Assembly (NCBI RefSeq): GCF_022808695.1
Contig: NZ_JAKZKW010000002.1
Coordinates: 248,001-312,000 of the forward strand
DNA from: Fundidesulfovibrio soli
GTDB lineage: Bacteria > Desulfobacterota > Desulfovibrionia > Desulfovibrionales > Desulfovibrionaceae
DNA length: 64,000 bases
Direction of reading: 5' to 3'
Shown: positions 36,550-46,085 of the stretch, piece after piece
Position numbering within the stretch: the stretch's first letter is position 1
How the letters are laid out: every line of letters starts with the position of its first letter
Notes under the pieces: model-generated
The model's input: only the letters and a program-made list of their open reading frames with translations
Told to the model about the DNA's origin: nothing
Databases searched by the model: none
Made by a program: the position numbers and the translations under genes

Positions 36550-37509
36550 TTGTCCCTGTTCCCCCGTCTGCTCACCGCCGTGCTGCTGTCCCTTTCCCTG
36601 GCCGCTACCGCCGATGCCGCCCAACAGGTGGTGGACAAAATGGTGGCCCAGGTGAACGGTGAGATGATAACCCTCTTCGAGCTCAACGAGCGTGTGCGGC
36701 TCTACGTCACCCAGGTGGAGAAGAAGCCGTATGACCCCAACTCCCCCGCCAACAAGGAGCTGCAGTCGCGCATACTGGCCTCCATGGTGGAAGACATCCT
36801 GCTCCGCCAGGAGGCCGTCAGGATGAAGGTCAACATCTCCGACGCCGAGGTTGAGGCCCGCATCAAGGAAATGCGGGAGAAGGGGAAGATCAGCGAGGAG
36901 CAGTTCGTGCAGCAGCTGCGCCTGGAGGGCATGACCCGCAAACAGTTCGCCGACAGCATCAAGAAGGACATCCTCAAGAAGCAGCTGCTGGGCTACATGG
37001 TGCAGCGCAAGGTGCTGGTCAGCGAGGACGAGATCCGCAAGTACTACGACGAGAACAAGGGCGACATGCGCGTGCAGACCGGGCAGCGCGTGGGCCTGAT
37101 CATGCTGGCCAAGATGGACGAGGCCAAGGCCCTGCGCCAGCGCATCGCCAGCGGCCAGATCAGCTTCGCCGAGGCCGCGCGCAAGTTCTCCATCGGCCCC
37201 GGCGCGGACCAGGGCGGCGACATCGGCAAGGTCGAAATCAAGGATCTCGCACCGGAACTGCGCCAGGCCCTGCAGGACATCCAGCCCGGCGGCGTGAGCC
37301 AGCCCGTGCAGCTCGACGGCAAGCCCGTCCTGCTCACCATCGGCTCCGAAGGCGCCGCGGCCCAGGCCCCGGCAGCCTCCAGCGTGCCGTCGCTGGAAAG
37401 CGTGCATGACGAGATCCAGGAGCGCATCTACCGCGCCAAACTGGAGAAGCAGTTCACCGAATACATGGACAAGCTGCGCGCCAAGTCCGTCATTAAAATC
37501 AATCTTTGA
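36550..37509 (+). CDS. surA: Periplasmic chaperone/peptidyl-prolyl isomerase SurA (319 aa)
   Basis: This periplasmic folding factor for outer-membrane proteins has a signal peptide (FPRLLTAVLLSLSLAATADA), a SurA_N domain (VVDKMVAQVNGEMITLFELNERV), and one parvulin domain (KARQRIA-like segment, ISFAEAARKFSIGPGADQGGDIG). A C-terminal helix (RIYRAKLEKQFTEYMDKLRAKSVIKI) packs back on the N domain. The start is TTG at 36550 behind TTGGAGG. E. coli SurA has two parvulin domains and is longer (428), so this is a one-parvulin version. rodZ follows after 29 bases. Confidence 0.88.
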   Translation: MSLFPRLLTAVLLSLSLAATADAAQQVVDKMVAQVNGEMITLFELNERVRLYVTQVEKKPYDPNSPANKELQSRILASMVEDILLRQEAVRMKVNISDAEVEARIKEMREKGKISEEQFVQQLRLEGMTRKQFADSIKKDILKKQLLGYMVQRKVLVSEDEIRKYYDENKGDMRVQTGQRVGLIMLAKMDEAKALRQRIASGQISFAEAARKFSIGPGADQGGDIGKVEIKDLAPELRQALQDIQPGGVSQPVQLDGKPVLLTIGSEGAAAQAPAASSVPSLESVHDEIQERIYRAKLEKQFTEYMDKLRAKSVIKINL

Positions 37510-37538
37510 TCCAACTGAGGCTGTTGTAAGGACTACCA

Positions 37539-38501
37539 ATGACCCTCGAGGAAATGGGCGCTCTGCTGCGCCAGGAGCGGGAACGCCTGGGCATCAGCCT
37601 TGAGCAGGCCGCTACAGAGATCAAGATCAGCAAAAAGTACTTGGTCGCCCTTGAGGAAGGGCGCACCAAGGAATTGCCGCATCCCGTCTACGCCAAGGGA
37701 TTCGTCAAGAATTACGCCAAGCTGGTGGGCCTTGATCCCGAGGAAATGGGGAAGGCGCTCTCCAGCCACTACCGCGCAGACGACGACCCCGTGCGCGAGA
37801 CTCACCAACGTGTGGAGTCACGAGAGATGCCCGCTCCCCTGCGGGATCGCAAGTTGTCCGTGCCTTCCATCTCCACTGGCTCCGGGTTCCGGCCTTCGAT
37901 GTGGCTCGGGCTGCCGCTGCTTCTGGTGTTTGGCGGGCTGGTTTGGTTTTTCTTCTTTTCCGGCTTCAATATGAGCCTCCCCCTGGACGAGATGCAGAAG
38001 CTGTTCAGTTCCGCGGAGAAGGCCACGCAGCAGCCCGCGCCTCAGGCCCCGGCCGCGCCGAAGCCCGCGGAGCCCGCCAAGCCGGCGCCCCAGAAGCCCG
38101 AAACCGAGGCCAAGCCCCAGGCCGCCTCCGGCGAGCCCTCTCCCGCACGCGACGTGCTGGCCACGGGAACCTCCGCGCCCAAGGCCCCGGCCGTGCAGGA
38201 AGGCGCCGCCTCAGGGCAGGACGTCTCCCCCGCGGCCCTTGCCGCCGAGGCGGGCTTCGGCACGTCCGGCAAGCAGGGTGTGGAGTTGAACGCCACGCAG
38301 CCCTCCCGCCTGGAGGTCACCCTCGAGAACGGCCAGTCCCGCACGTTCACCCTGCTCAAGGGGCAGCGTCTGGCCCTGCGCTTCAACGACAAGGTCACCG
38401 TGCGCTTCCTGAGCGCCGGGGCCGTGGGCGTCAAGCTCAACGGCAAGGATTATCCGCTGGAGGGCGGCAAGCTGGAAGGGCGGACCGTCAGCTTCCCCTA
38501 G
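37539..38501 (+). CDS. rodZ: RodZ-like cytoskeletal adaptor (320 aa)
   Basis: RodZ links MreB filaments to the membrane and helps keep rod shape. The N-terminal HTH_25 domain (GALLRQERERLGISLEQAATEIKISKKYLVALEEGRTKELPHPVY) is followed by a membrane helix (PSMWLGLPLLLVFGGLVWFFFFSGF). A long Pro/Ala-rich periplasmic linker follows, then a C-terminal DUF4115 beta domain (RLEVTLENGQSRTFTLLKGQRLALRFNDKVTVRFLSAGAVGVKLNGK). All family parts are present. It is the middle of a tight run surA-rodZ-recO, with recO starting 3 bases after its stop. Confidence 0.9.
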   Translation: MTLEEMGALLRQERERLGISLEQAATEIKISKKYLVALEEGRTKELPHPVYAKGFVKNYAKLVGLDPEEMGKALSSHYRADDDPVRETHQRVESREMPAPLRDRKLSVPSISTGSGFRPSMWLGLPLLLVFGGLVWFFFFSGFNMSLPLDEMQKLFSSAEKATQQPAPQAPAAPKPAEPAKPAPQKPETEAKPQAASGEPSPARDVLATGTSAPKAPAVQEGAASGQDVSPAALAAEAGFGTSGKQGVELNATQPSRLEVTLENGQSRTFTLLKGQRLALRFNDKVTVRFLSAGAVGVKLNGKDYPLEGGKLEGRTVSFP

Positions 38502-38504
38502 CGC

Positions 38505-39254
38505 ATGGAATCCACGGAAAAAGCCCTGGTGCTCAAGGTCGGGCGGTTCAGGGAGGTGGACGCCTGGGTGCGGCTGTTCTCGCCGCGCAAAGGGGTGTTC
38601 AACGCGTTCGCCTTCGGCGGCTCCGTGAGCCGCAGGCGCTTCCTCGGCTGCCTGGACCCGTTCAACGTTGTGAATTTCAAGGTGAAGTCCCAGGGGGGCA
38701 CAGGCTACACCTATCTGCTGGAAGGCTCGCTCATCGCGTCCCACCCGCGCCTGCGCCAGGACGGCGAACGTCTGGGCATGGCCGTAAACTGCCTGAAATT
38801 CCTGGATGCCGCTCACCTGGGGCTCCCCGGCAGCGAGGCGGCCTACGACCTGCTGCTGGCCACCCTGGCCGCCCTGGAGGGCTCAGAGTCCTTGAACAGG
38901 CTCATGCCGTTGTTCTTCCGGGCGCGCATGGCCTTCGACCAGGGCTTCAAGCCGGACCTGCATTCCTGCGCCCGATGCGCCGTGCCCCTCGCGGAGGCCC
39001 AGTCCGCCAGGCTGCTGGTGGAGCAGGGCAGGCTGTACTGCCGCGAATGCGCCCAGTACGGGCGGGGCGCGCAGGCCCACCTCGGGCGCGGGGCCCTCGC
39101 CGTGCTGCGGGGGGTGGCCGAGGGCACGGCGGAGCAATGGGCGGACATGGCGCTGGACGCCCAGGCCCGCATGGAGTGCGGGCGCGCCCTGGACCTTTTT
39201 GTGGAATATCACCTGGGCTTGACCTGGGACCACGGCTCGTTTAGGCGCATCTGA
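38505..39254 (+). CDS. recO: DNA repair protein RecO (249 aa)
   Basis: RecO works with RecF and RecR to load RecA onto SSB-coated single-stranded DNA. The N-terminal OB fold ([34 protein letters not shown]) and the helical domain with a zinc knuckle (C-x2-C in CARCAV, C-x2-C in YCRECAQ) are both present. Length is in the usual range of 230-250. It starts 3 bases after rodZ and is followed after 25 bases by glyQ. Confidence 0.92.
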   Translation: MESTEKALVLKVGRFREVDAWVRLFSPRKGVFNAFAFGGSVSRRRFLGCLDPFNVVNFKVKSQGGTGYTYLLEGSLIASHPRLRQDGERLGMAVNCLKFLDAAHLGLPGSEAAYDLLLATLAALEGSESLNRLMPLFFRARMAFDQGFKPDLHSCARCAVPLAEAQSARLLVEQGRLYCRECAQYGRGAQAHLGRGALAVLRGVAEGTAEQWADMALDAQARMECGRALDLFVEYHLGLTWDHGSFRRI

Positions 39255-39279
39255 CGCCTTTTACTCCAGAGGAGTCCGC

Positions 39280-40149
39280 ATGCATTTCCAAGACGTCATA
39301 CTCACCCTGCAGAGCTACTGGGCCAAACAGGGTTGCCTGATCGTCCAGCCCTACGATCTGGAAGTGGGGGCCGGAACCTTCAATCCTTCCACGTTCTTCC
39401 GCGTCATCGGCCCCGAACCCTGGAGGGTCGCCTACGTGGAGCCTTCGCGCCGCCCCACCGACGGCCGCTACGGCGAGAACCCCAACCGTCTGCAGCACTA
39501 TTACCAGTTCCAGGTGATCCTGAAGCCTTCGCCCGACAACGTGCAGAACCTCTATCTGGAGAGCCTGCGCGCCCTGGGCATCCCCCCCGAGGCCCACGAC
39601 ATCCGCTTCGTGGAGGACGACTGGGAGTCCCCCACGCTGGGCGCCTCCGGCCTTGGCTGGGAGGTCTGGCTCAACGGCATGGAGGTCACCCAGTTCACCT
39701 ACTTCCAGCAGGTGGGCGGCATCGAGCTTTCGCCGGTGTCCGTGGAGATCACCTACGGCCTGGAGCGCATCTCCATGTACCTTCAGGAGAAGGAGTCCGT
39801 GTACGACCTCTCCTGGAACGGGCAGGTCACCTACGGGCAGGTGCATCACCAGGGCGAGGTGGAGCACTCGAAGTACAACTTCGAGCTCTCCGACGCCAAG
39901 ATGCTGCTGAACTTCTTCAATTCCTGCGAAGCCGAGTGCAAGCGCCTCTGCGATGAAGGGCTGCCCTGGCCCGCCTATGATTACTGCCTGCGCTGCTCGC
40001 ACACGTTCAACATGCTCCAGGCGCGGGGAGCCATCTCCATCACGGAGCGCACCGGCTACATCGCCCGCGTGCGCGCCCTGGCCTCGGCCCTGGCCCGGCT
40101 CTATTCCGAGCAGCGCCGCGACATGGGCTATCCCCTCCTGCAACGCTAA
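39280..40149 (+). CDS. glyQ: Glycyl-tRNA synthetase alpha chain (289 aa)
   Basis: This is the catalytic class II subunit of the alpha2-beta2 bacterial glycyl-tRNA synthetase. Characteristic blocks are [66 protein letters not shown] and [10 protein letters not shown]. It reads without interruption and has the usual length near 290. The start has an AGAGGAG site. glyS follows after 11 bases, as in most bacteria. There is no room for a T-box leader in the 25-base gap upstream. Confidence 0.97.
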   Translation: MHFQDVILTLQSYWAKQGCLIVQPYDLEVGAGTFNPSTFFRVIGPEPWRVAYVEPSRRPTDGRYGENPNRLQHYYQFQVILKPSPDNVQNLYLESLRALGIPPEAHDIRFVEDDWESPTLGASGLGWEVWLNGMEVTQFTYFQQVGGIELSPVSVEITYGLERISMYLQEKESVYDLSWNGQVTYGQVHHQGEVEHSKYNFELSDAKMLLNFFNSCEAECKRLCDEGLPWPAYDYCLRCSHTFNMLQARGAISITERTGYIARVRALASALARLYSEQRRDMGYPLLQR

Positions 40150-40160
40150 AGGAAGCCATC

Positions 40161-42245
40161 ATGCCCGTCTTTCTACTTGAAATCGGCTTCGAGGAGATGC
40201 CCGCGCGCTTCCTCGCCCCGCTTTCCGACGAATTCCGCCAGGCCGTGGCCGCCCAGCTTGAGCAGTGCAAGCTCGGCTTCTCGGGCCTGCGCGCCTGGGT
40301 GACGCCCCGCCGGCTGGCCGTGATGGTCGAGGGCCTGGACGCCGAGCAGCGCCGTGAGGAGGAGGTGGTCACCGGGCCGCCGGTCAAGGCCGCCTACGAC
40401 GCATCCGGCAACCCAACCCCCGCCGCCCTGGGCTTCGCCAAGGGCCAGGGTGCGGACATGTCCGCCCTGTTCACCGTGGACACCCCCAAGGGCCAGTACC
40501 TGGCCCTGCGCAAGAGCACCGGGGGCGTCAAGACCACCGACCTTCTGCCCGCCGCCTGCCTGGCGGCCATCAAGGCGCTCAACTTTCCCAAGAAGATGCA
40601 CTGGGGCAGCCTGGATTACACCTTCGGGCGGCCCATCCGCTGGATCGTGGCCCTGCTGGACGGCGACGTCGTCCCCTTCGAGGTGGCCAGCGTGCCTTCC
40701 GGCCGCACCACCTGGGGGCACCGCGTCATGGGCTCCGGCCCCTGGGAGCTGGCATCCCCGGCGGACTACCTCCCCACGCTGGAGAACAAGGCCGCCGTGG
40801 TGGCCGACCCGGCCAAGCGCCGCGAACTGATCCTCAAGCAGTGCGAGGAGGCCGCCGCGGCCGTTGGGGGCAAGCCCATCATCGGCGAACGGCTTCTGGA
40901 GGAGGTCTGCGGGCTGGTCGAATACCCGCTGGTCATCCTGGGCAATTTCGACAAGCGCTACCTGGAGCTGCCCCGGCAGGTGCTCCTGACCAGCATGGAG
41001 AGCCACCAGAAGAGCTTCGGCGTGGAGAATGCCCAGGGCGAGCTGCTGCCCCACTTCCTGACCACGGCCGGGCTCAAGCCCACCGACGTGGCCCTGGTGC
41101 GCAAAGGCTGGGAGCGCGTGCTCAAGGCCCGCCTGGAGGACGCCCGCTTCTTCTGGGAGACCGACCTGTCCTCCAGCTTCGAGACCTGGCTGGCCAAGCT
41201 CGAATCCGTGACCTTCCTGGCCCCGCTGGGCTCCATGGGCGAGAAGTCCCGCCGCATCGAGAGCCTGTGCGCGGCCCTGGCCCGCCAGGTGGACCATGCG
41301 CTCTCCGCGCCGCTGATCCAGGCCGGGCGCATCTGCAAGGCAGACCTGGTCTCCGAGATGGTGGGCGAATTCGCTGACCTGCAGGGCGTCATGGGCGGCG
41401 TGTACGCCCGCCGCAAGGGCGAGGACGAGGCCGTGGCCCAGGCCGTTGCCGAGCAGTACCTGCCCCTGGGGCCGGACAGTCCCGTGCCCGCCAGCAAGGC
41501 CGGAGCGCTGCTGGCCGTGGCCGACAAGATCGACACCCTGGCCGGCTGCTTCGGGCTGGACATGATCCCCACCGGCGCGGCCGACCCCTACGCCCTGCGC
41601 AGGCAGGCCCTGGGCATCTGCCGCACCCTGGTGGAGCGCGGCCTGCGTGTGAGCCTGGCCTGGCTGGTGGAGCGCGCCTTCGAGGGCTATGACGGCGTGC
41701 GCTGGAAGCTCGACCCGGCCGAGGCCAAGGCCAAGCTGCTGGAGTTCTTCGGCTCCCGCCTGAAGGCTCTGTACCTGGGCAAGGGCCTGCGCCCGCAGGT
41801 GGTGGACGCCGCCATCGGCGCGGGATTCGACGACGTGTGGGCCCTGGACGCACGCATGGGCGCCCTGGCGCGCTTCAGCGAGGGCAGCGGGTTCGACCAG
41901 GCCGTGCTGGCCTTCAAGCGCGCGGCCAACATCATCCGCAAGCAGGCCGCCGCCGAGTCCCTGGACGGCGTGGTGGACAAGGCCAAGCTGGTGGAGCCCG
42001 CCGAGGTGGCCCTGGCCGCCCTCCTGGAGGAAACGGCCGGCCGCTTCGAGGAGCTTTGGAAGAACGACGATTTCGACGCCCTGTTCGGGCTCCTGGCGGA
42101 ATTGCGCCCCGGTGTGGACGCCTTCTTCGACGGGGTGATGGTAATGTGCGAGGACGAAGGGCTGCGCAAAAGCCGCCTGAATATTCTGAAATCGCTGGTG
42201 GACCGGCTGGGCAGGCTCGCGGACTTCGCCGCGTTGCAGGTTTAG
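40161..42245 (+). CDS. glyS: Glycyl-tRNA synthetase beta chain (694 aa)
   Basis: The beta subunit binds tRNA-Gly. Family blocks include LLEIGFEEMPARF, RRLAVMVEGL, FPKKMHWGSLDYTFGRPIRWIVALLD and TSMESHQKSFGVENAQGELLPHFLT. Others are ADLVSEMVGEFADLQGVMGGVYARRKGE and PTGAADPYALRRQALGI. The C-terminal anticodon-binding part is complete. Length matches E. coli GlyS (689). It follows glyQ by 11 bases and precedes rpsT by 75. Confidence 0.97.
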   Translation: MPVFLLEIGFEEMPARFLAPLSDEFRQAVAAQLEQCKLGFSGLRAWVTPRRLAVMVEGLDAEQRREEEVVTGPPVKAAYDASGNPTPAALGFAKGQGADMSALFTVDTPKGQYLALRKSTGGVKTTDLLPAACLAAIKALNFPKKMHWGSLDYTFGRPIRWIVALLDGDVVPFEVASVPSGRTTWGHRVMGSGPWELASPADYLPTLENKAAVVADPAKRRELILKQCEEAAAAVGGKPIIGERLLEEVCGLVEYPLVILGNFDKRYLELPRQVLLTSMESHQKSFGVENAQGELLPHFLTTAGLKPTDVALVRKGWERVLKARLEDARFFWETDLSSSFETWLAKLESVTFLAPLGSMGEKSRRIESLCAALARQVDHALSAPLIQAGRICKADLVSEMVGEFADLQGVMGGVYARRKGEDEAVAQAVAEQYLPLGPDSPVPASKAGALLAVADKIDTLAGCFGLDMIPTGAADPYALRRQALGICRTLVERGLRVSLAWLVERAFEGYDGVRWKLDPAEAKAKLLEFFGSRLKALYLGKGLRPQVVDAAIGAGFDDVWALDARMGALARFSEGSGFDQAVLAFKRAANIIRKQAAAESLDGVVDKAKLVEPAEVALAALLEETAGRFEELWKNDDFDALFGLLAELRPGVDAFFDGVMVMCEDEGLRKSRLNILKSLVDRLGRLADFAALQV

Positions 42246-42320
42246 ACGAAATCACTTGACAGCTTAACAGATCGCATCTATCAAGTCCGTCTTTGAACTT
42301 GATGCGAGGAGGGAGATCCC

Positions 42321-42587
42321 TTGGCCAATCATAAGTCCGCTTTGAAGAGGCACCGTCAGAGCCTTATCGCCCGTGCGCGCAACCGCGCCATGAAAACCCG
42401 TGTGCGCAACGCCGTCAAGGCCGTGCGTCTGGCCGTCGAGCAGAAGGATACTGCCGCCGCCCAGGAGGCCCTCAAGGCCGCCACGATGATCCTCGACAAG
42501 GCCGCCTCGAAGAAGATTCTTCACTGGAAGACCGCCGCGCGCAACGTCTCCAGGCTGAATCTCGCCGTGAACAAGATCACGGCCTAG
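42321..42587 (+). CDS. rpsT: 30S ribosomal protein S20 (88 aa)
   Basis: This small helical 16S-rRNA-binding protein reads ANHKSALKRHRQSLIARARN and continues with KTRVRNAVKAVRLAVEQKD and LHWKTAARNVSRLNLAVNKI, all typical of S20. The start codon is TTG behind GAGGAGGG, matching the family's frequent use of a weak start that takes part in autoregulation of rpsT. The gene is last in the run from mfd and is closed by a terminator. Confidence 0.95.
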   Translation: MANHKSALKRHRQSLIARARNRAMKTRVRNAVKAVRLAVEQKDTAAAQEALKAATMILDKAASKKILHWKTAARNVSRLNLAVNKITA

Positions 42588-42608
42588 TCCGCGACCATAC
42601 CGACAACA

Positions 42609-42640
42609 AGCCCGCCGGCTACTCGCCGCGCGGGCTTTTC
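42609..42640 (+). terminator. Terminator of rpsT
   Basis: AGCCCGC pairs with GCGGGCT across a loop with inner pairing and is followed by TTTTC. Confidence 0.75.
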
Positions 42641-42978
42641 GTCGTTCTTGAAGGGGAGTTGGCAGAGGGAAGAGGGGCGAAGGCCTCCGGCGGCCAGGGC
42701 GCTGCCCCTGGACCCCGCCAAAGGGAGTTCCTCCCTTTGTGATCCCTACCGGCTTCGCGTTCCAGGCTGGCTGTTACGTATGAACGTGCGGCATTGGCTG
42801 CGCCGGGAGGCTGACGGGGAGGGGGGCGCAATCCCTGGCGATAGGGCCGCGCCGGGTCGCGTTGCCACACCAGAAGCGTGGATTCGGCAAAGGGCGGCAC
42901 GATCCCGGGGGGGGAGGGCCGCGCCGGGCTGCTGGACACCGCCCGTCAATGTGCCGCACCGGAGGGGGCGTCGCTGCG
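42641..42978. repeat. Intergenic region with a dispersed hairpin repeat
   Basis: No gene is seen in these 338 bases. The 26 bases at 42714-42739, which fold as a CAAAGGGAG/CTCCCTTTG hairpin, recur at 9440-9465. A 14-base direct repeat AGGGCCGCGCCGGG occurs near 42843 and 42920, inside GC-rich sequence. Confidence 0.6.
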
Positions 42979-44271
42979 CTAGCTCAGGCAGGCCAGTTGC
43001 CCGACGGGCCAGGGGCAGTGGCAGCAGGGCACCCGTGAGCCGATGCAGTCCTCCTCGAAGGGGGAGCTGGCCGAGGTGACGTCGCTGCAGGGACCGCCGT
43101 TGCAGCTGGCGCAATGCGGGTACTCGTAGGCCAGGGCCTGGCTGCGGAAATCCTTGTAGCCGGCCTCGTTCCAGATGTCCTCCAGGCGGGCCTGCCTGAT
43201 GGAGCCGAAAAAGGCCGCGCGCACGTGCTTGGTCTCGCCGCCCATGACGCAGCGGTAATTGCGCCACAGGAAGTGGCACGGCGCCACTTGGCCGGAGCGG
43301 CTGATGAAGGTCGCTCCCTCCTCCATGAAGCCGCAGCGCCTCTCCTGCCGGGCGGAGAGCGGCGGCAGGCTGATCTCCATGCCCATCTCGCGCGCCACGG
43401 CGCTGGCCCCCTCGAAGGCGCGCTCAAGGTCGCCCCTGTCGGTGCTGTCCCAGTCGAACAGGCTGCGTACGTTCATCCAGACGCCGTGGGCGTTGGCGTC
43501 GCGCTGCATGAGCTTCACCAGGTGCACCAGGCGCTTGTCCCCCTCGGATTTGTCCACCCGCCAGAGAATCTTGTAGTAGTCGTCGAAGTCCAGGCCTTCC
43601 CCGGCTGCGATGGCCTTCCACTTGGAGAAGTAGCGCGCCGCCTCCTCAGGGTTGGGGTTGAACAGCGAGTGTTCCTCGGCCTCGCGGGTGTAGGGGAAAA
43701 GGTGCGACACGATGACGAACCGCGCCCCGTGTTCGCCCGCCCAGCGCACCATGGCAGGCAGGTGGGGGGCGTTCTCGCGCATGAGCACGATCTGCGCGCC
43801 CGCGCGTATGGGGCGTCCGGTGCGCTCGCTGGCCAGGCGAAGGGCCTCGTAGGCGTCGGCAAGGGCCTGGAGCCGCACCGCGCCGTGCAGGGTTTCGCCG
43901 TCCGCATCGCTCAGGGAGTCGAGCGAGATGCAGACCGTGTCCAGGCCGGCGGTCGCCAGCTCCAGAGCCAGATCCTTGGTCAGCAGCAGCCCGTTGGTCT
44001 GCATGGCGATCTGCGCGTCGGGGCTCATGACCTGCCGTGCGCTGGCGATCATGGCCGGGAGGTCGCGATGCAGCAGAGGCTCACCCACGCCAGCGAAAAC
44101 CAGTCTGTCGCAGCTGGCCAGGTCGGGCAGCAGACGCTGGAAATCTTCCAGGGGCATGTCGCCATCAGGGGTGGGGGAGTCGGTTACGGCCTTGACGCAC
44201 ATGCGGCAGCGCATGTTGCAGCGGGTGGTGGGCTCTACATGGACGATGCTGGGGCTGTGGGCTTGCGGCAT
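42979..44271 (-). CDS. Radical SAM/SPASM protein, metalloenzyme-maturase-like (430 aa)
   Basis: The SAM-cluster motif C-x3-C-x2-C is at Cys18, Cys22 and Cys25. It is followed by the FAGVGEPLLH glycine motif and the ISLDS strand. The C-terminal third has many cysteines (CGFM, QVAPCHF, YPHCASCNGGPCSD, DCIGSRVPCCHCPW, LACLS), enough for two auxiliary iron-sulfur clusters of SPASM type. The final DC-G-P-C-C-W-G pattern resembles maturases of tungsten or molybdenum oxidoreductases. Such an enzyme normally sits beside its target; none is present here, so the substrate is unknown. It probably starts at the ATG of 44271. Confidence 0.82.
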   Translation of the reverse strand: MPQAHSPSIVHVEPTTRCNMRCRMCVKAVTDSPTPDGDMPLEDFQRLLPDLASCDRLVFAGVGEPLLHRDLPAMIASARQVMSPDAQIAMQTNGLLLTKDLALELATAGLDTVCISLDSLSDADGETLHGAVRLQALADAYEALRLASERTGRPIRAGAQIVLMRENAPHLPAMVRWAGEHGARFVIVSHLFPYTREAEEHSLFNPNPEEAARYFSKWKAIAAGEGLDFDDYYKILWRVDKSEGDKRLVHLVKLMQRDANAHGVWMNVRSLFDWDSTDRGDLERAFEGASAVAREMGMEISLPPLSARQERRCGFMEEGATFISRSGQVAPCHFLWRNYRCVMGGETKHVRAAFFGSIRQARLEDIWNEAGYKDFRSQALAYEYPHCASCNGGPCSDVTSASSPFEEDCIGSRVPCCHCPWPVGQLACLS

Positions 44272-44352
44272 GGGCGGACCTCGCGAAGTGATGATGATCG
44301 CCCGGAAATGATAGTGCGCCTGCTGCGGATGCGCAAGGGGGGTAGCAGGCCC

Positions 44353-45792
44353 TCAATCGACGTTAAACAGCAATGCCGGGCCGTTGTGCCAGAATTGAGA
44401 AGTGAACCCTTTGAGGATGATTTCCAGTTTTCCGCCCGGCCCATCAGGCACGGTGATCTCATACCATGACGATTCCGGGGTCCAATGGCTGTCGTCGAAA
44501 GCCTTGGTCAGACTGAAAACCGGCTGGCGTTTGCCGTCGCCGGACAGCCAGAAGACGCTCACGCTGTCACTCGACTTTTCCATGCGCGGATAAATCCTGA
44601 ACCGGGTACCCCCGCCGGCCAGGGGGATCGTCAAAATGCCGGGAGTTTCGGTGCTGGCCGGGGTGAAAGCGCTCCAGCCCTTGCTGTTGGGTTCCAGCTC
44701 CTTGATATTGACCGTAGAGACCTGACCTCCCAGGGGGGCCGGGGAAGAAGCCCAGCCCGCGCCGTCCGCCGGGCGCCACAGGACGATATCCGGGAAGAGG
44801 GCGTCCAGCTCCTCGTCGGAGGCGGCGCGGCTGGCCCCCGCGGCCTTCTGCACGGCGGGGATGGCCATGAGCGCGCGGTAGACGTCCCTCGCGAGGAGAT
44901 AATAGCCGTATCGGGTCAGGTGCAGGTCGTCCGCCCATACTCTGCGGATCAGGCGGCTCTCATCAAGGACGGAGTCGAAGGTCGCCTGCGTGTTGACGTA
45001 CGGGATGTGGTTCCTGGCGGCGAGCGAGGCGTTGGCGGCGGGCAGCACGGTGCGCCCGTAGGCCAGAAGCTTGACCAGATCCTGGTTCATGTCCCTCAGG
45101 TGGGATGAGCCCGGATCCCGGCCCAATTTCATCGGGTCGCTGACCAGAACCGAAAGGACACCCTCGCGCCGCGAGGCGTCCAGCGCCGCCTGCAGGTTGC
45201 GCTCGTACCTCACGACCTGCTCGAACGCTTCGGGGATGGTGTATTCGCAGGCGCAGCCCCTCCGGTGCACGTGCTGGGCGGCGTCAAGATCGTTCAATCC
45301 GTCCATGATCACGTACATGTCCGGGCTGAACCACTGCAGCCGGGTGGATATCTGCAGGTAGGTGTGCAGGGAGTTGTATCCGAACACGCCGGCGTTGACC
45401 GCTTCGATGCGTTTGCCGCCGGGAGATCGGGTTCGCTCGAACATCTCCTGCAGGATGGCGGGATAGGAGTACCGGTCCGTCTCGACGCCGGCTCCGTAGG
45501 TGGTGGAGCCGCCAAGGCAGAAGATCCTGTACGTGTCCGACGGCTTGCGCGGGCTGAATTCCGGGCCGATGAAACCGTACGTGTTGTGGCGGAAGCCGCG
45601 GAGACCCTTGCTCTTGATCTCGTAGCCATGCTTGAGGCGGAATCCCAGCGTGGGGGAGGCCGTAGCGGCCGGATCGTGCTTGAAGGAGTGGATGTCGAGA
45701 AGCCGGACGTTGATGGTCTCGCGCATCAGGAAACCGGTGGCGGCTGCCAGCGCGAGAACCAGGCATATGGCTGCGAGAATTCGGTACAACAT
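44353..45792 (-). CDS. Membrane-anchored SGNH/GDSL hydrolase (479 aa)
   Basis: One N-terminal membrane helix (ILAAICLVLALAAATGFLM) anchors an SGNH hydrolase domain. Block I reads FCLGGSTTYGAG (nucleophile Ser). Block III is DGLNDLDAA (the GxND equivalent). Block V is DDLHLTRYGYYL, with the catalytic Asp-x2-His. The remaining 150 residues form a beta-rich C-terminal domain. Enzymes like this often add or remove acyl groups on surface sugars. The start at 45792 is chosen for the hydrophobic N-terminus; the ribosome site is weak. The radical SAM gene is 81 bases downstream. Confidence 0.82.
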   Translation of the reverse strand: MLYRILAAICLVLALAAATGFLMRETINVRLLDIHSFKHDPAATASPTLGFRLKHGYEIKSKGLRGFRHNTYGFIGPEFSPRKPSDTYRIFCLGGSTTYGAGVETDRYSYPAILQEMFERTRSPGGKRIEAVNAGVFGYNSLHTYLQISTRLQWFSPDMYVIMDGLNDLDAAQHVHRRGCACEYTIPEAFEQVVRYERNLQAALDASRREGVLSVLVSDPMKLGRDPGSSHLRDMNQDLVKLLAYGRTVLPAANASLAARNHIPYVNTQATFDSVLDESRLIRRVWADDLHLTRYGYYLLARDVYRALMAIPAVQKAAGASRAASDEELDALFPDIVLWRPADGAGWASSPAPLGGQVSTVNIKELEPNSKGWSAFTPASTETPGILTIPLAGGGTRFRIYPRMEKSSDSVSVFWLSGDGKRQPVFSLTKAFDDSHWTPESSWYEITVPDGPGGKLEIILKGFTSQFWHNGPALLFNVD

Positions 45793-46085
45793 GGCGAAGT
45801 TGGCCTGGGGAGTCCTGTGTTGCAGTGTGGCTCCGGACGTGCTCTCCGCGACGTCCTGCCGGTCAATAACCGCTAACAACAAGCGCGGCAACGGATAATT
45901 GGGGGGCGAACTTTCCTGGTGGTCAGGGGCGTGGAGCAGGCCCTGGCGCGGCGAATTGCTGATGAAGCTTGCGCGGATGGAGTGGAAACTTCCTTGCTCG
46001 CGTCAACGTCGCGAGCAAGGGGCGGTGCATGGGCTGCGGTTCGTTCGCTTATGCGGCGGCTTGCCCAGTGGCGGGGCAACGCCTG
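45793..46085. other. Intergenic region with one hairpin
   Basis: These 293 bases show no gene. An 11-bp stem CCTTGCTCGCG with its complement (45992-46020, 7-base loop) could end transcription of the glycosylase-family gene on the minus strand, although its T-run is poor. Confidence 0.45.

Noticed and set aside
39255-39279. T-box riboswitch before glyQ
   Set aside because: Only 25 bases separate recO and glyQ, far too few for a T-box leader.
42843-42933. Direct repeats that might be a CRISPR or att site
   Set aside because: Only two 14-base copies in very GC-rich sequence, with no regular spacing and no cas or integrase gene.
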